From NCBI GenBank assembly GCA_963744255.1, contig CAVUSZ010000037.1, positions 25,341 through 89,340 on the forward strand: a DNA stretch of 64,000 nt, written 5' to 3'. Of the stretch, positions 24,623 to 33,888 are shown in pieces. The translations under genes and the position numbers were made by a program. Under the pieces are notes generated by a model. The model was not told the DNA's origin, searched no databases, and worked only from the letters and a program-made list of their open reading frames with translations. The stretch's first letter is position 1. Each line of letters starts with the position of its first letter. The stretch comes from DATEDA01 sp963744255 (GTDB lineage: Bacteria > Pseudomonadota > Gammaproteobacteria > Burkholderiales > SG8-39).

Positions 24623-26946
24623 TGTCCAGGCCGATCACGCTGCTCGCAGTCGTCGCGCTTGCTGCCTGCGCGACCAACCCGCAGGTCGATGAGGGCAAGC
24701 AACTCATCTCGCAGGGGCGCATCGAAGACGGGCTTGCGAAGCTCGAGCAGGCCGCTCGCGAGCGGCCGTACAGCGCCGAGGCCCGCAACGCGTACATCAC
24801 CCAGCGGGAGGCGGTCGTCGGCGCGTACATGCGCGAAGCCGACGTGCTGCGCGCCTATGGCGATCTCGACGCGGCCGAGGCGGCGTACCGCCGCGTGCTG
24901 CAGTTCGACCCGGGCTCGGCGCAGGTCCAGGCGGGGCTCGCCGCGCTCGCGCGCGACCGCCAGCACCTCGTCCTGGTGCGCGAAGGGGATGAAGCGATGA
25001 AGCGCGGCGACTACGCGGCCGCCGAGGCGAAGGCGCGCGCGGTGCTCGCGGAGAACTCCCAGCAGCGGGGCGCCCGGACGCTGATGAAGACGGTGGCCGA
25101 GCGCCGCGCGCAGCGGGAGAGCGCGGCGCCGACCCTCAACCTCGCGCTCGCCCGCCCGATCACGCTCGAGTTCCGCGACGCGCCGATCCGCAGCGTGTTC
25201 GAGGTGATCTCGCGCACCGCCGGGGTCAACTTCGTGTTCGACCGCGACGTGCGGCCCGACATCCGCGTGACGATCTTCGTCCGCAACGCGCGGCTCGACG
25301 ACGTCATCAAGCTGCTGCTCGCGACCAACCAGCTCGAGCGCAAGGTCATGAACGAGAACTCGATCCTCGTCTACCCGAACACGCCGGCCAAGCAGAAAGA
25401 GTACCAGGAGCTCGTGACGCGCAGCTTCTATCTCGCCAACGCCGACGCGAAGCAGACCGCGGCCATGATCCGCGCGCTGGTGAAGACCCGCGACCTCTAC
25501 ATCGACGAGAAGCTCAACCTCGTCGTGATGAAAGACACGGCGGACGCGGTGCGCTACGCCGAGCAGCTCGTCGCGACGCAGGACCTCAACGAGCCGGAGG
25601 TCATGCTCGAGGTCGAGGTGCTCGAGGTGGCCTCGAGCCTGGTCCGCGAGTTCGGCATCAAATATCCCGAGCGGATCAACTACGGGATCCTTTCCCCCGG
25701 CCTCGACACCTCGACGACCACCAACACCTCGACCACGATCACCACGACTCAGCCGACGCCTCCGCCGTTCACGGATTGGAAGCCGGGCAACTGGACCTTC
25801 TTCGTCGCCAACCCGGTGTTCATCCTCAACCTGCGCCAGATCGACGGCAACGTGAACCTGCTCGCCAACCCGCGGATCCGGGTCAAGAACCGCGACAAGG
25901 CCAAGATCCACATCGGCGAGAAGGTGCCGGTGATCACGACCACCTCGACCGCGAACGTCGGCGTGTCCTCCGCGGTCAACTACCTCGACGTCGGCCTGAA
26001 GCTCGACGTCGAGCCGAACGTCTTTCTCGACGACGAGGTCGCGATCAAGATGCAGCTCGAGGTCTCGAACATCCTCGAGCAGCTGAACATATCGGGTACG
26101 GTGGCGTACCGGCTCGGCACGCGGCAGACCGCCACCACGCTGCGCCTGCGCGACGGCGAGACGCAGGTGCTGGCCGGGCTGATCAGCGACGAGGACCGCC
26201 GCGCGGCGAACAAGGTGCCCTATCTCGGCGACCTGCCGACCATCGGCCGGCTCTTCTCCAGCAACTCGGACCAGCGCACCAAGACCGAGATCATCATGTT
26301 GCTCACGCCGCGCGTCGTCCGCAACCTCAGCCGCCCCGACACCGTCGCCGCGCAGTTTTCCTCCGGCACCGACGCCGCGCCCGGCTCATCGCCGCTGCGG
26401 CTCGCCGCGACGCCGCCGGGTTCGCTGACCATCGCACCGACCGCGGGCGCGGCGGCGCCGAAACCCGCCGCGCCGCCGGTCGCCGGCATTGCGCCGGCGC
26501 CGCGCGCGCCGGCTGCGGCATCGTCGGAGACCATCGAGGCCACCCTGGTCGGCCCCCAGCAGGCTGCGATCGGGCAGGAGTTCGTCGTGAGCATCAGTCT
26601 GCCCGCGCGCAACCAAGGTGCCAACGCGACGCTCGAGCTCGCCTATGACCCGGCGGTGCTGAACGCCATCGGCGGACAGCCGACCTCCCCCGCACCGGCC
26701 GCGCCGCCCGGTGCCCCGCCGCCGCAGGATCCCGGGCGGGCGATCGTAGCCGTGGCCGCGCCCGCCGTCGCCGGCGCGCCGCCGGCGGCGACCCCGGTGC
26801 GTTTTCGCGTGGTCGCCAAAGCGCCGACCACCGCGACGATCCGTGTCGAAAGCCTGACCGCGACGGACGCTGCCGGCGCACAGTTGAACGTGACTGTCCC
26901 GGGCGATCTCACCGTGTCGATCGTGGGCGCACAGGGAGCGCGATGA
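24619..26946 (+). CDS. gspD: lipoprotein secretin with N-terminal TPR and C-terminal cohesin-like domain
   Basis: Outer-membrane secretin of 775 residues. A lipoprotein signal ends at C17 (VALAAC). Residues about 25-170 are TPR-like helices (ARERPYSAEARNAYITQREA, AYRRVLQFDPGSAQVQAGLA), then an N-domain (ITLEFRDAPIRSVFEVISRTAGVNF) from about 178. The secretin core includes LLANPRIRVKNRDKAKIHIG near 413 and the signature VPYLGDLPTIGRLFS near 533, ending KTEIIMLLTPRVV. After a Pro/Ala-rich linker the C-terminal ~135 residues read as a cohesin-type beta domain (VGPQQAAIGQEFVVSISLPA, ATLELAYDPAVLNAIGG). Secretins normally end with an S-domain instead, so this tail is an unusual addition. Confidence 0.9.
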   Translation: MMSRPITLLAVVALAACATNPQVDEGKQLISQGRIEDGLAKLEQAARERPYSAEARNAYITQREAVVGAYMREADVLRAYGDLDAAEAAYRRVLQFDPGSAQVQAGLAALARDRQHLVLVREGDEAMKRGDYAAAEAKARAVLAENSQQRGARTLMKTVAERRAQRESAAPTLNLALARPITLEFRDAPIRSVFEVISRTAGVNFVFDRDVRPDIRVTIFVRNARLDDVIKLLLATNQLERKVMNENSILVYPNTPAKQKEYQELVTRSFYLANADAKQTAAMIRALVKTRDLYIDEKLNLVVMKDTADAVRYAEQLVATQDLNEPEVMLEVEVLEVASSLVREFGIKYPERINYGILSPGLDTSTTTNTSTTITTTQPTPPPFTDWKPGNWTFFVANPVFILNLRQIDGNVNLLANPRIRVKNRDKAKIHIGEKVPVITTTSTANVGVSSAVNYLDVGLKLDVEPNVFLDDEVAIKMQLEVSNILEQLNISGTVAYRLGTRQTATTLRLRDGETQVLAGLISDEDRRAANKVPYLGDLPTIGRLFSSNSDQRTKTEIIMLLTPRVVRNLSRPDTVAAQFSSGTDAAPGSSPLRLAATPPGSLTIAPTAGAAAPKPAAPPVAGIAPAPRAPAAASSETIEATLVGPQQAAIGQEFVVSISLPARNQGANATLELAYDPAVLNAIGGQPTSPAPAAPPGAPPPQDPGRAIVAVAAPAVAGAPPAATPVRFRVVAKAPTTATIRVESLTATDAAGAQLNVTVPGDLTVSIVGAQGAR

Positions 26947-27419
26947 CGCGCGGGCGCGGCTTCACCTTTATCGAGCTGGTGATCACCGTCGCGATCATCG
27001 GCATTCTGGCCGCCGCCGCCTTCCCGCTCGTCGAGCTCACGGCGAAGCGGATGAAGGAGCAGGAGCTGCGCGCGGCGCTGCGTCAGATCCGGACCGCGCT
27101 CGACGAGTACAAGCGGGCAACCGACGAAGGCCGGGTCCAGAAGAAGGCCGACGAGTCCGGCTACCCGCCGTCGCTCGACATCCTGGTCGAGGGCGTCATC
27201 GACGGCAACGATCCCAACAAGCGCGCGCGGCTGTACTTCCTGCGCCGGGTGCCGCGCGATCCGTTCCACGGCGATCCCGCGGTTCGGGCCGCGGAGACCT
27301 GGGGCAAGCGCTCCTACGAGTCCTCGCACGAGAGCCCGGCGCCGGGCAAGGACGTGTTCGACGTGTACTCGCTCGCCGACGGCGTCGGGATCAACGGCGT
27401 TCCGTACCGGCAATGGTGA
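26943..27419 (+). CDS. pseudopilin (GspG/H-like)
   Basis: A 158-residue prepilin with cleavage site GRG|FTFIELVITVAIIG and helix to about residue 27. It has the periplasmic region YPPSLDILVEGVIDG and YFLRRVPRDPFHG, typical of GspG-like pseudopilins. It overlaps the secretin stop by 4 nt and the next pseudopilin start by 7 nt. Confidence 0.85.
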   Translation: MTRGRGFTFIELVITVAIIGILAAAAFPLVELTAKRMKEQELRAALRQIRTALDEYKRATDEGRVQKKADESGYPPSLDILVEGVIDGNDPNKRARLYFLRRVPRDPFHGDPAVRAAETWGKRSYESSHESPAPGKDVFDVYSLADGVGINGVPYRQW

Positions 27420-27802
27420 CGGCGGCCGTGCGGCGCAGCGGATTCACGCTTATCGAACTGCTGGTCGTGATGGCGATCATCGCGACCCTGCTGACGATCG
27501 CGCTGCCCCGCTACTTCGGCAGCGTGGAGAAGTCGAAGGAAGTGACCTTGCGCCAGTCGCTGAACGTCATGCGCGATGCGATCGACAAGTTCTACGCCGA
27601 CAATGGCCGCTATCCGGAGAAGCTCGAGGACCTGGTCGAGAAGCGCTACATCCGGACGATTCCCGTCGACCCGATCACCGAGACCGCGGAGACCTGGGTG
27701 ATCGTGCCGGTCCCGGCCGCGCTGGCGCAAGGGACGGTGTACGACGTGAAGAGCGGCGCGAAGGGCAACGCGAGCGACGGGAAGCCGTTCGAGAACCTGT
27801 GA
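27413..27802 (+). CDS. pseudopilin (GspG-like)
   Basis: A 129-residue prepilin with cleavage at RSG|FTLIELLVVMAIIATLL and the GspG-like region IDKFYADNGRYPEKLEDLVEKRYIRTIPVDPIT. It lacks the last calcium-loop segment seen in the first pseudopilin. It is the last gene of the contiguous secretion operon; a GC-rich hairpin follows at 27815-27839. Confidence 0.85.
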   Translation: MVTAAVRRSGFTLIELLVVMAIIATLLTIALPRYFGSVEKSKEVTLRQSLNVMRDAIDKFYADNGRYPEKLEDLVEKRYIRTIPVDPITETAETWVIVPVPAALAQGTVYDVKSGAKGNASDGKPFENL

Positions 27803-28156
27803 TCGGGAAGACTGGCACCGGTCACGGCCTGCCCGGTGCGGGCAAAAAAGACGATACGTCGCATCTCCAGAGTTGGATGCTCCAGTTGCCGGTGTTTCAT
27901 CGAGCAAACCGGTAGAAATCCGCCTCCCGCCCGCGACGAGCTCTGCGCCCCGCCGACGCGACCCGCGCAATGCGCGCATCCAGAATCCCGACACGCGCGT
28001 AATCAGTCCCGGAAGGGCTGGAGCAGGAAAGCGAACACGGTTCTCCGTTTCGCTTGAAGACTGGGTAGTCGGTGTCCAGGTGCGCGTCGCGGCTGCTGTC
28101 GGCGTTCGTCTGCTGCCTCCGCTCGTCGACCGCAGCACCTGCACAGGAGGCCCATC
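27803..28156. other. intergenic region between secretion operon and DUF4331 gene
   Basis: A 354-bp stretch with no supported gene. It contains the hairpin at 27815-27839 and an RBS-like GGAGG at 28145-28149 before the DUF4331 ATG. Confidence 0.5.
27815..27839. terminator. GC-rich hairpin after the pseudopilin operon
   Basis: GCACCGG (27815-27821) pairs perfectly with CCGGTGC (27833-27839) around an 11-nt loop, starting 12 nt after the pseudopilin stop. It lacks a downstream T run, so it is only terminator-like. Confidence 0.4.
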
Positions 28157-29718
28157 ATGCGTCACAAACAACGGTTGATCGCGGCGGCTCTGGCTGCCGT
28201 GGGTCTGACTGCAACCGGCGCGATCCTCGCCGCCAGCCATCGCGAAGCGCCGCTGATCGCCGGCGATCCGAACGCCGACATCACGGACGTCTACGCTTTC
28301 GTGAGCTACGACAAGGCGAACCTCGACCGGATGCCTGCCAACCGGCGGGTGACGTTCATCATGAACGTCATCCCGGGGCAGAACCCCGCGGACGGCCCGA
28401 ACTACTTCAACTTCGGCGACGACGTGGTGTATCGCATCAACATCGACAACGACAAGGACGGCAAGGCGGACGACGTCGTCTACGAGTTCCGCTTCAAGAC
28501 CGCGGAACCGGCCCGGTCGGCGGCCGCGGCGGCCTGACCTCGCCGGTGCCGTACCTCGGCAACCCGCACATCGCGAACCCGGCGTTGCAAGGCATCATGG
28601 CACTGGACGGCCCGGGCTCCGAGGGCTTGACCCGGCGCCAGACCTACACCGTGACCGAGATTCGCGGGCACCGGCACACCGAGCTCTTCGATGGGCAAAC
28701 GCTCGTCGCCGTGCCGTCCAACGTCGGTTCGGCGACGATGCCGAACTACGAGAGCCTCGCGGCCCAGGGCATCTATCGGGAGCCGGCGCGGTGCGCCGAC
28801 TGGCACCGAGGAAGTGCGGGTGTTCGCCGGGCAGCGCGCGGAGACGTTCTACATCGACCTCGGCGCGGTGTTCGACACCTTGAACCTGCGCCGCTACCTG
28901 CCGCTGCTCAGCGCGGCCGAGGACGTCGACAACGTCAACCCGTTCGGCAACAACCGCTTCGCCAAGACCAACATCAACACCATCGCGATCGAGGTGCCGA
29001 TCAAGTGCCTCATCGGCGACGACAAGACCCGCGGTGCGACCAAGAGCGACCAAGAACCCGGTGATCGGCGTCTATGCGAGCACGAGCCGGCAGAAGATCC
29101 GGGTGCTCCACGACAACGGCAAGACCGACGACGACGGGACCGCTGCGTGCAGGTCGCGCGCATGGGCAATCCGCTCGTGAACGAGCTGATCATCAACACC
29201 CCGCAGAAGGACAAGTGGAACGCGACCGACCCCGAGGACGAGGCCCAGTTCCAGGACTTCTACAAGAACCCGGTGATCGCGACCGCGCTCGAGCTCGTGT
29301 ACGGGGTGCCGGTCGTGCCGTTCGACGATTCGCCGAAGGAGAACCGCACCGACCTGATCACCGTCCTGCTCAAGTACGCGGGGCAATCGCTGAACGGGGA
29401 CCGTTGCGGCCAGCCCTGCGCCGAGCTGCTGCGGCTCGACATGAGCAAGCCTCCGACCGCGCCCGAGAAGCAGAGCCGGCTGGGGTCGGTGCTCGGCAAC
29501 GATCCGGCCGGCTGGCCGAACGGCCGCAGGCCCAACGACGACGTGACGGACATCGCCATTCGCGTCGTCGGCGGCAACAACTACATCGACGACGCGGGCG
29601 GGCGACGGGGTGAACTTCCTCAAGGGCGCTCCGCGGTCCCGACCTGACGGCGAACGGCATCCGCAAGACGTTCCCGTTCCTGCCGACCCCGTACTCGGGT
29701 CGCGTCGGCGTCGACTGA
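28157..29718 (+). pseudogene. exported DUF4331 protein, multiply frameshifted
   Basis: Signal peptide (RLIAAALAAVGLTATGAILA) followed by the DUF4331 start ASHREAPLIAGDPNADITDVYAF. The first frame stops at 28537. The matching continuation changes frame near 28509 (missing G in a GGCCCGG run), near 28800, near 29050 (where KNPVIGVYASTSRQKIRVLHD appears), near 29145 and near 29600-29635, before ending IRKTFPFLPTPYSGRVGVD at a TGA, 29716-29718. All pieces together form an almost complete, co-linear protein. The gene is either recently decayed or affected by several sequencing indels. DUF4331 proteins are exported, of unknown function, and often neighbour TPR and HupE/UreJ genes, as here. Confidence 0.75.
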
Positions 29719-29725
29719 GGGCGGC

Positions 29726-29756
29726 GCGCCCCTGCTCGCTGGCGGAGCAGGGGCGC
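29726..29756 (+). terminator. perfect 12-bp hairpin after the DUF4331 gene
   Basis: GCGCCCCTGCTC (29726-29737) and GAGCAGGGGCGC (29745-29756) form a perfect 12-bp stem with a 7-nt loop, 8 nt after the stop codon. No T tract follows, but the stem is strong enough to attenuate transcription into the TPR gene that starts 14 nt later. Confidence 0.6.
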
Positions 29757-29769
29757 CAGACAGCCGGAG

Positions 29770-30924
29770 ATGGTAAGTCGCATCTCGAGGCAGGGCCGAT
29801 ACGCCGCGCTCGTCGCGGCGCTCGTCGCGATGCATCCCGCGGCGAGCGTCCTTGCGCGCGAGGCCGCCGGCGTGCCGGCCGATCAAGTCCAGGCCCGGTA
29901 CCGCGCGCTCCCCGACGATCGGGCCGGCGTGCATGCGGCTGCGGAGAAGCTCCTGCTGCGGGCGAGGACCGATCCCGATCCGCGGCTCGCCGCGCAGGCC
30001 GAGGCGTTGGTCAAGCAGGCGCTTCGGCGCGCGCCGCACGCGCCGCGCACCTGGACCCTCAAGGCCTGGAGCGAGCTCGCCGGCCATCGCTTCTCCGACG
30101 CGCTCGCCTCCGCGCGCGAGGCCGAGCGTCTGGGCGCGCGCGACGCGGTGACGCTCGGGCTGATCGCCGACGCCCTGGTGGAGCTGGGCAGGTATGCCGA
30201 AGCGGTCGATGTGACCCAGCAGCTGCTCGACCGCTTTCCGGGGCTCGCGGCATGGTCGCGCGCGGCGCATCTCCGCTATCTGCACGGCGACCTGGATGGC
30301 GCGATCGAGCTGATGAAGCAAGCCGCCGCAGCCGGCGCGCCGCGGTCCGAGCCGGTCGCCTGGGTGCTGCTGCAGCTCGCCGAGCTGCATCTGCATCGCG
30401 GCGAGACGGAGTCGGCGGGCGCAATCGTGCGGGAGGTGCTCACCTGGTATCCGGCGTGGCCGCAGGCGCTGGCGCAGGAGGCGCGGATCTACGAGGCAGA
30501 GGGCAGGCATCGCGAGGCGCTCGAGCATTTGCGTCAGGCGATGATCGAGCAACCGACGCCCGAGCATGCGTTCGCCGCGTGGCAGACGGCGCGGCGCGCG
30601 GGCGATCCGGCCGAGGCCAAGCGACAGGCCGCGCTCCTGCAGGGGATGGGCCGGCTCGACGAGGCGGGCCTCTATCGGCGGCTGTTCGCCGAGTTCTATT
30701 GCGAGTTTCCCGAGACGCGCAAGCTCGCGGAACGCCTGGCCCGGGCCGAGCTTGCCGCGCGCCCGGACCTCTACAGCCATGCGGCGCTCGCGTGGGTCCT
30801 GTTTCGTGCGGGGAATCTCGCCGAGGCTGCGGCGCATGCGAAGCAGTCCCTGCGGCTGAATACCCCCGATCCTCGGCTCCGCGAGCGCGCGGACGCGATC
30901 CTCCGCGCGGCGGCCTCGCGATGA
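29770..30924 (+). CDS. exported TPR-repeat protein
   Basis: A 384-residue protein with an uncleaved or cleavable N-terminal hydrophobic segment (ALVAALVAMHPAASVLA) and about eight helical TPR-type repeats, for example ALIADALVELGRYAEAVDV-like and ARIYEAEGRHREALEHLRQA near 238, ALAWVLFRAGNLAEAAAHAKQ near 340. It overlaps the next gene by ATGA. TPR proteins of this kind accompany DUF4331 and HupE/UreJ genes in other bacteria; a periplasmic scaffold role is an inference. Confidence 0.75.
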   Translation: MVSRISRQGRYAALVAALVAMHPAASVLAREAAGVPADQVQARYRALPDDRAGVHAAAEKLLLRARTDPDPRLAAQAEALVKQALRRAPHAPRTWTLKAWSELAGHRFSDALASAREAERLGARDAVTLGLIADALVELGRYAEAVDVTQQLLDRFPGLAAWSRAAHLRYLHGDLDGAIELMKQAAAAGAPRSEPVAWVLLQLAELHLHRGETESAGAIVREVLTWYPAWPQALAQEARIYEAEGRHREALEHLRQAMIEQPTPEHAFAAWQTARRAGDPAEAKRQAALLQGMGRLDEAGLYRRLFAEFYCEFPETRKLAERLARAELAARPDLYSHAALAWVLFRAGNLAEAAAHAKQSLRLNTPDPRLRERADAILRAAASR

Positions 30925-32184
30925 CGCGCGCCTTCCTTACCTTCGCGCTCGTGCTCGCCTGCGTCGCGACGGCCGGCGCGCATCCGCTCGGCAACGCAAC
31001 CGTCAACCGGCAAGCGGCGCTCCGGGTAACGCCGGATCGGGTGGACTTGCGCTATCTCGTCGACATGGCGGAGATCCCGACGCTGGTCCAGCAGCAGGAA
31101 GCCGATTCGAACCGGGACGGCGCGGTCTCGGCGGCGGAATGGGCGGCGCACGCCGCACGCTGGGCCGCGGAGGTCGGGCGCGACCTCGTGCTGGAGCTCG
31201 ACGGCGCCGAGCGCCCCGTGGCGCTGCGTGATCCGCGCTGGACGCTCGTGCCGGGCGCCGCGGGGCTCTCTACGCTGCGGCTGGAAGCGTTTTTCGCCGC
31301 GCCTCTCGACCGGCCGATCGCGAGCTTGCTCTACCGCGACCGGCATCGGCCGGCGCAGATCGGCTGGAAGGAGATCTACATCGAAGCCTCGGGCGGCGCC
31401 CGGATCGATCGCGCGAGCGTCCCGCAAGCCGACCGCAGCCGCGGCCTGACCGAGTTCCCGCAATCGCCGGCAACGGAGTTCCCCAACGAGCTCAGCGCGA
31501 CGGCCGAGCTGGTATTTGAGTCCGGGTCAGGCGCGTCCGCGAGGCCCGTTCACGGTGAGCGCTCGTCGAACGCACGAACCGCGGCTCGAGCAGGGTTCCG
31601 CATCCGTGCACGCAGCCTCTGCCTGGGGCAACGCCTGGGCGTTTTTCAAACTGGGCGTGCATCACATCGCCACCGGCTGGGATCACCTCGTGTTTCTGCT
31701 CGGCTTGCTGCTGCTGCGCCAGTCGCTGACGCACCTCGTCAAGGTGGTCACCGCGTTCACGCTTGCGCATAGCCTGACGCTCGCGCTGGCAGCGAACGGC
31801 TGGGTGACGCCGCCCGGATCGCTCGTCGAACCGGCGATCGCGCTGAGCATCGCTTATGTCGGATTGGTGAGCCTCGTCTGGCGCGAGTGCCGGCATTCGG
31901 CGTGGCTCGCGTTCGGCTTCGGGCTGGTGCACGGCTTCGGTTTCGCGGGCGCGCTGGCGGAGTCGCTCGCCGCCCAGCCGGGGGCTCGCGGCGATTGGCT
32001 GCTCGGTCTGGCGAGCTTCAACCTCGGCATCGAGGCGTTCCAGGTGCTGCTCGTCTGCGCGCTCGTGCCTTTGCTGGTCTTCGCCGCGCGCTTCGCGTGG
32101 TCCGGTCCTGCCGTGCGCGTGGCGTCGTTCGCCGTGCTCGCGGCGGGTGTCGGCTGGTTCGTCAGTCGCGTCGGCACCGTCTAG
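30921..32184 (+). pseudogene. HupE/UreJ-type membrane protein with N-terminal domain (one frameshift)
   Basis: The N-terminal part (30921 to about 31520) has a signal peptide and a beta-rich periplasmic domain with an EF-hand-like loop DSNRDGAVSAAEW. The C-terminal part, in another frame from about 31516 to 32184, has the HupE/UreJ_2 membrane domain: FKLGVHHIATGWDHLVFLLG, LTHLVKVVTAFTLAHSLTL and FGFGLVHGFGFAGALAE. The frame change lies at about 31517-31530 in ATTTGAGTCCGGGTCAGG. The conserved His/Asp of GWDH and the HxxG of GLVHGF are kept. This family is linked to Ni or Co uptake, so metal permeation is the likely role if the gene is intact. Confidence 0.75.
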
Positions 32185-32195
32185 ACTGGAGCCTC

Positions 32196-32908
32196 GTGCG
32201 CGCGAACGTCCACGCTTGTGCCTTCCTTGCCGCGGGGCTCGCACTGCTCTGTGCGCCGGCCGCGGCGCACGACTACTGGATCGAGCGCAGCGGCGAGGGC
32301 TACGCCCTTTATCAGGGGCACGTCCATTCCGCGCACCAAGGGGGAAGACCGCATTCCATACGACCCGGCGATCGTGAAGCGCGTCGCGTGTCTGCGGCCC
32401 GAGGGCGATATCGCCGCTCCCGAACCGAGTCGGACGTATCCGGTGCGCGTGTCGGCGGGATGCGCCGCGGTGCTGTTCGACGCGTCTTCCGGTTACTGGA
32501 CGCAAACGCTCACCGAGACGCTTCAGAAGCCCAAGACCGAGGTGCGCGGCGCCTTGCGCGGCTGGCTTTCCGAGGAGGCGGTCAAGCGCATCGACGCGTG
32601 GACGCCCCGCGCCGCGCAGCCGATCTCGGAGGGGTTCGAGCTGGTGCCGCTCGAGAACCCGCTCGCGCTCAAGCCCGGCGACAAGCTCCGTGTGGCTGCA
32701 ACCTGGCGCGGACAAGCCGCGGCGCGGCGTGGCGCTCGCCTACGATGGCGATGCGCGCGGCGTCACCGGCGCGGACGGGCAGGCGAACATCCGGATTCGG
32801 CACGGGGGCGTACAGATGCTCTCGGCGAGCTTCGAGGAGACGGCGCGGGACCCGCAGGCCGACAGGGTTGTGCGCGGCACCATCCTTCAGTTCGAGCTTC
32901 CTAAGTGA
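32196..32908 (+). pseudogene. DUF4198-like exported protein (two frameshifts)
   Basis: Starts at a GTG with signal peptide ACAFLAAGLALLCAPAAA and AHDYWIERSGEGYALYQGHV, the typical N-terminus of DUF4198 (NikM-like) proteins. The continuation KGEDRIPYDPAIVKRVACL is one frame over from about 32340, and the last segment GVALAYDGDARGVTGADGQANIRI changes frame again near 32705. The predicted fold is an Ig-like domain seen in Ni/Co uptake accessory proteins. The TGA at 32906-32908 overlaps the next GTG start. Confidence 0.68.
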
Positions 32909-33888
32909 GACCGGTCGCAATCCTCGCGCTCACCCTTGTTTGCCCTGGCGCTTTCGCACATCACGGCGTCGCGGGCGTGGGCGCCGCCGCACTTGACGGG
33001 CCGGGTGCGCCGATCGAGTCGGCCACATCGGCGACGCTGCCCAGCGGCACCGTGCTCGGCTACCTGAAGCTCGACCACGCGAAGTACAAGACCTTCGACC
33101 CTGATCCCGGAAACCCCGAGAGCGACCACGCGAACTTCTGGATCGCGGGGCTCGGCTACGGCTTCACCTCGTGGTTGTCCGGCTACGTGTTCTTGCCGTA
33201 TCACAGTAAGGTCGACGAGCCGGGCGGGTTTACCACCAACGGCTTCGCCGACATGTCGGTGTACGGCCAGCTTGGATTCACGTACGACAACGGCCGGCTG
33301 AAGCTCATCCCGGAGAACGAGACCCTCGACGATCTCGAGGACTGGCATTTCACGCTCTTCGGCGGGTTTTCGCTGCCGACCGGTAATCCGAACCTGCGCG
33401 ATCCGAACGGCAACATCGACCCGGGGAAGTCGACCGGCTTCGGCAGGCCTTCCTACAACATCGGCGTGACCGCGACCAAACTGTTCATGCCGCGCTGGAC
33501 GTTCAACCTGGAGCTGTCAACGCTCGGGTTCCGGCCCTACACCTACGACGACGGCAACCGCGTGCAGTTCGGTTCCGAGTTTCGCGCCAACGGCACGCTG
33601 ATCTATCGGACGTATACCGATGTCGAGCGCAAGCTTCGGGTCGATCTCAGCGTCGAAGGGCAGTATCTCCACCTCGGCCGCGATCGGACGAACGGGGAGG
33701 GCGATGTCGCCACCGGCGGCGACATGTTCTATGTCCTGCCGGGTGTGCGCCTCTACTGGCAGCGGTACAGCGTGGCTTTCGGCGTGAAGACGCCGATATG
33801 GACCAAGCTCAACGAGGAGGCCCTGCAGCAGGGCGCCGAAGGGAAGGAGCGCTACCGATTGATCTTGACTCTCTCGGCGCTATTCTGA
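32905..33888 (+). CDS. outer-membrane channel-like beta-barrel protein
   Basis: A 327-residue exported protein (GTG start, hydrophobic leader ILALTLVCPGAFA, then HHGVAG). The mature sequence alternates aromatic-rich beta strands (VLGYLKLDHAKYKTF, GFTSWLSGYVFLPYHSK, WTFNLELSTLGFRPYTYDDG) and ends LILTLSALF with the terminal Phe typical of barrels. It resembles the Phenol_MetA_deg/transporter family of outer-membrane channels. Its place between DUF4198 and HupE-like genes suggests an outer-membrane entry route for the same solute. Confidence 0.7.
   Translation: MRPVAILALTLVCPGAFAHHGVAGVGAAALDGPGAPIESATSATLPSGTVLGYLKLDHAKYKTFDPDPGNPESDHANFWIAGLGYGFTSWLSGYVFLPYHSKVDEPGGFTTNGFADMSVYGQLGFTYDNGRLKLIPENETLDDLEDWHFTLFGGFSLPTGNPNLRDPNGNIDPGKSTGFGRPSYNIGVTATKLFMPRWTFNLELSTLGFRPYTYDDGNRVQFGSEFRANGTLIYRTYTDVERKLRVDLSVEGQYLHLGRDRTNGEGDVATGGDMFYVLPGVRLYWQRYSVAFGVKTPIWTKLNEEALQQGAEGKERYRLILTLSALF

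Noticed and set aside
28157..29718. Programmed ribosomal frameshifting in the DUF4331 gene
   Set aside because: There are about five frame changes in different directions and no slippery heptamer with a downstream structure; errors or decay are simpler.
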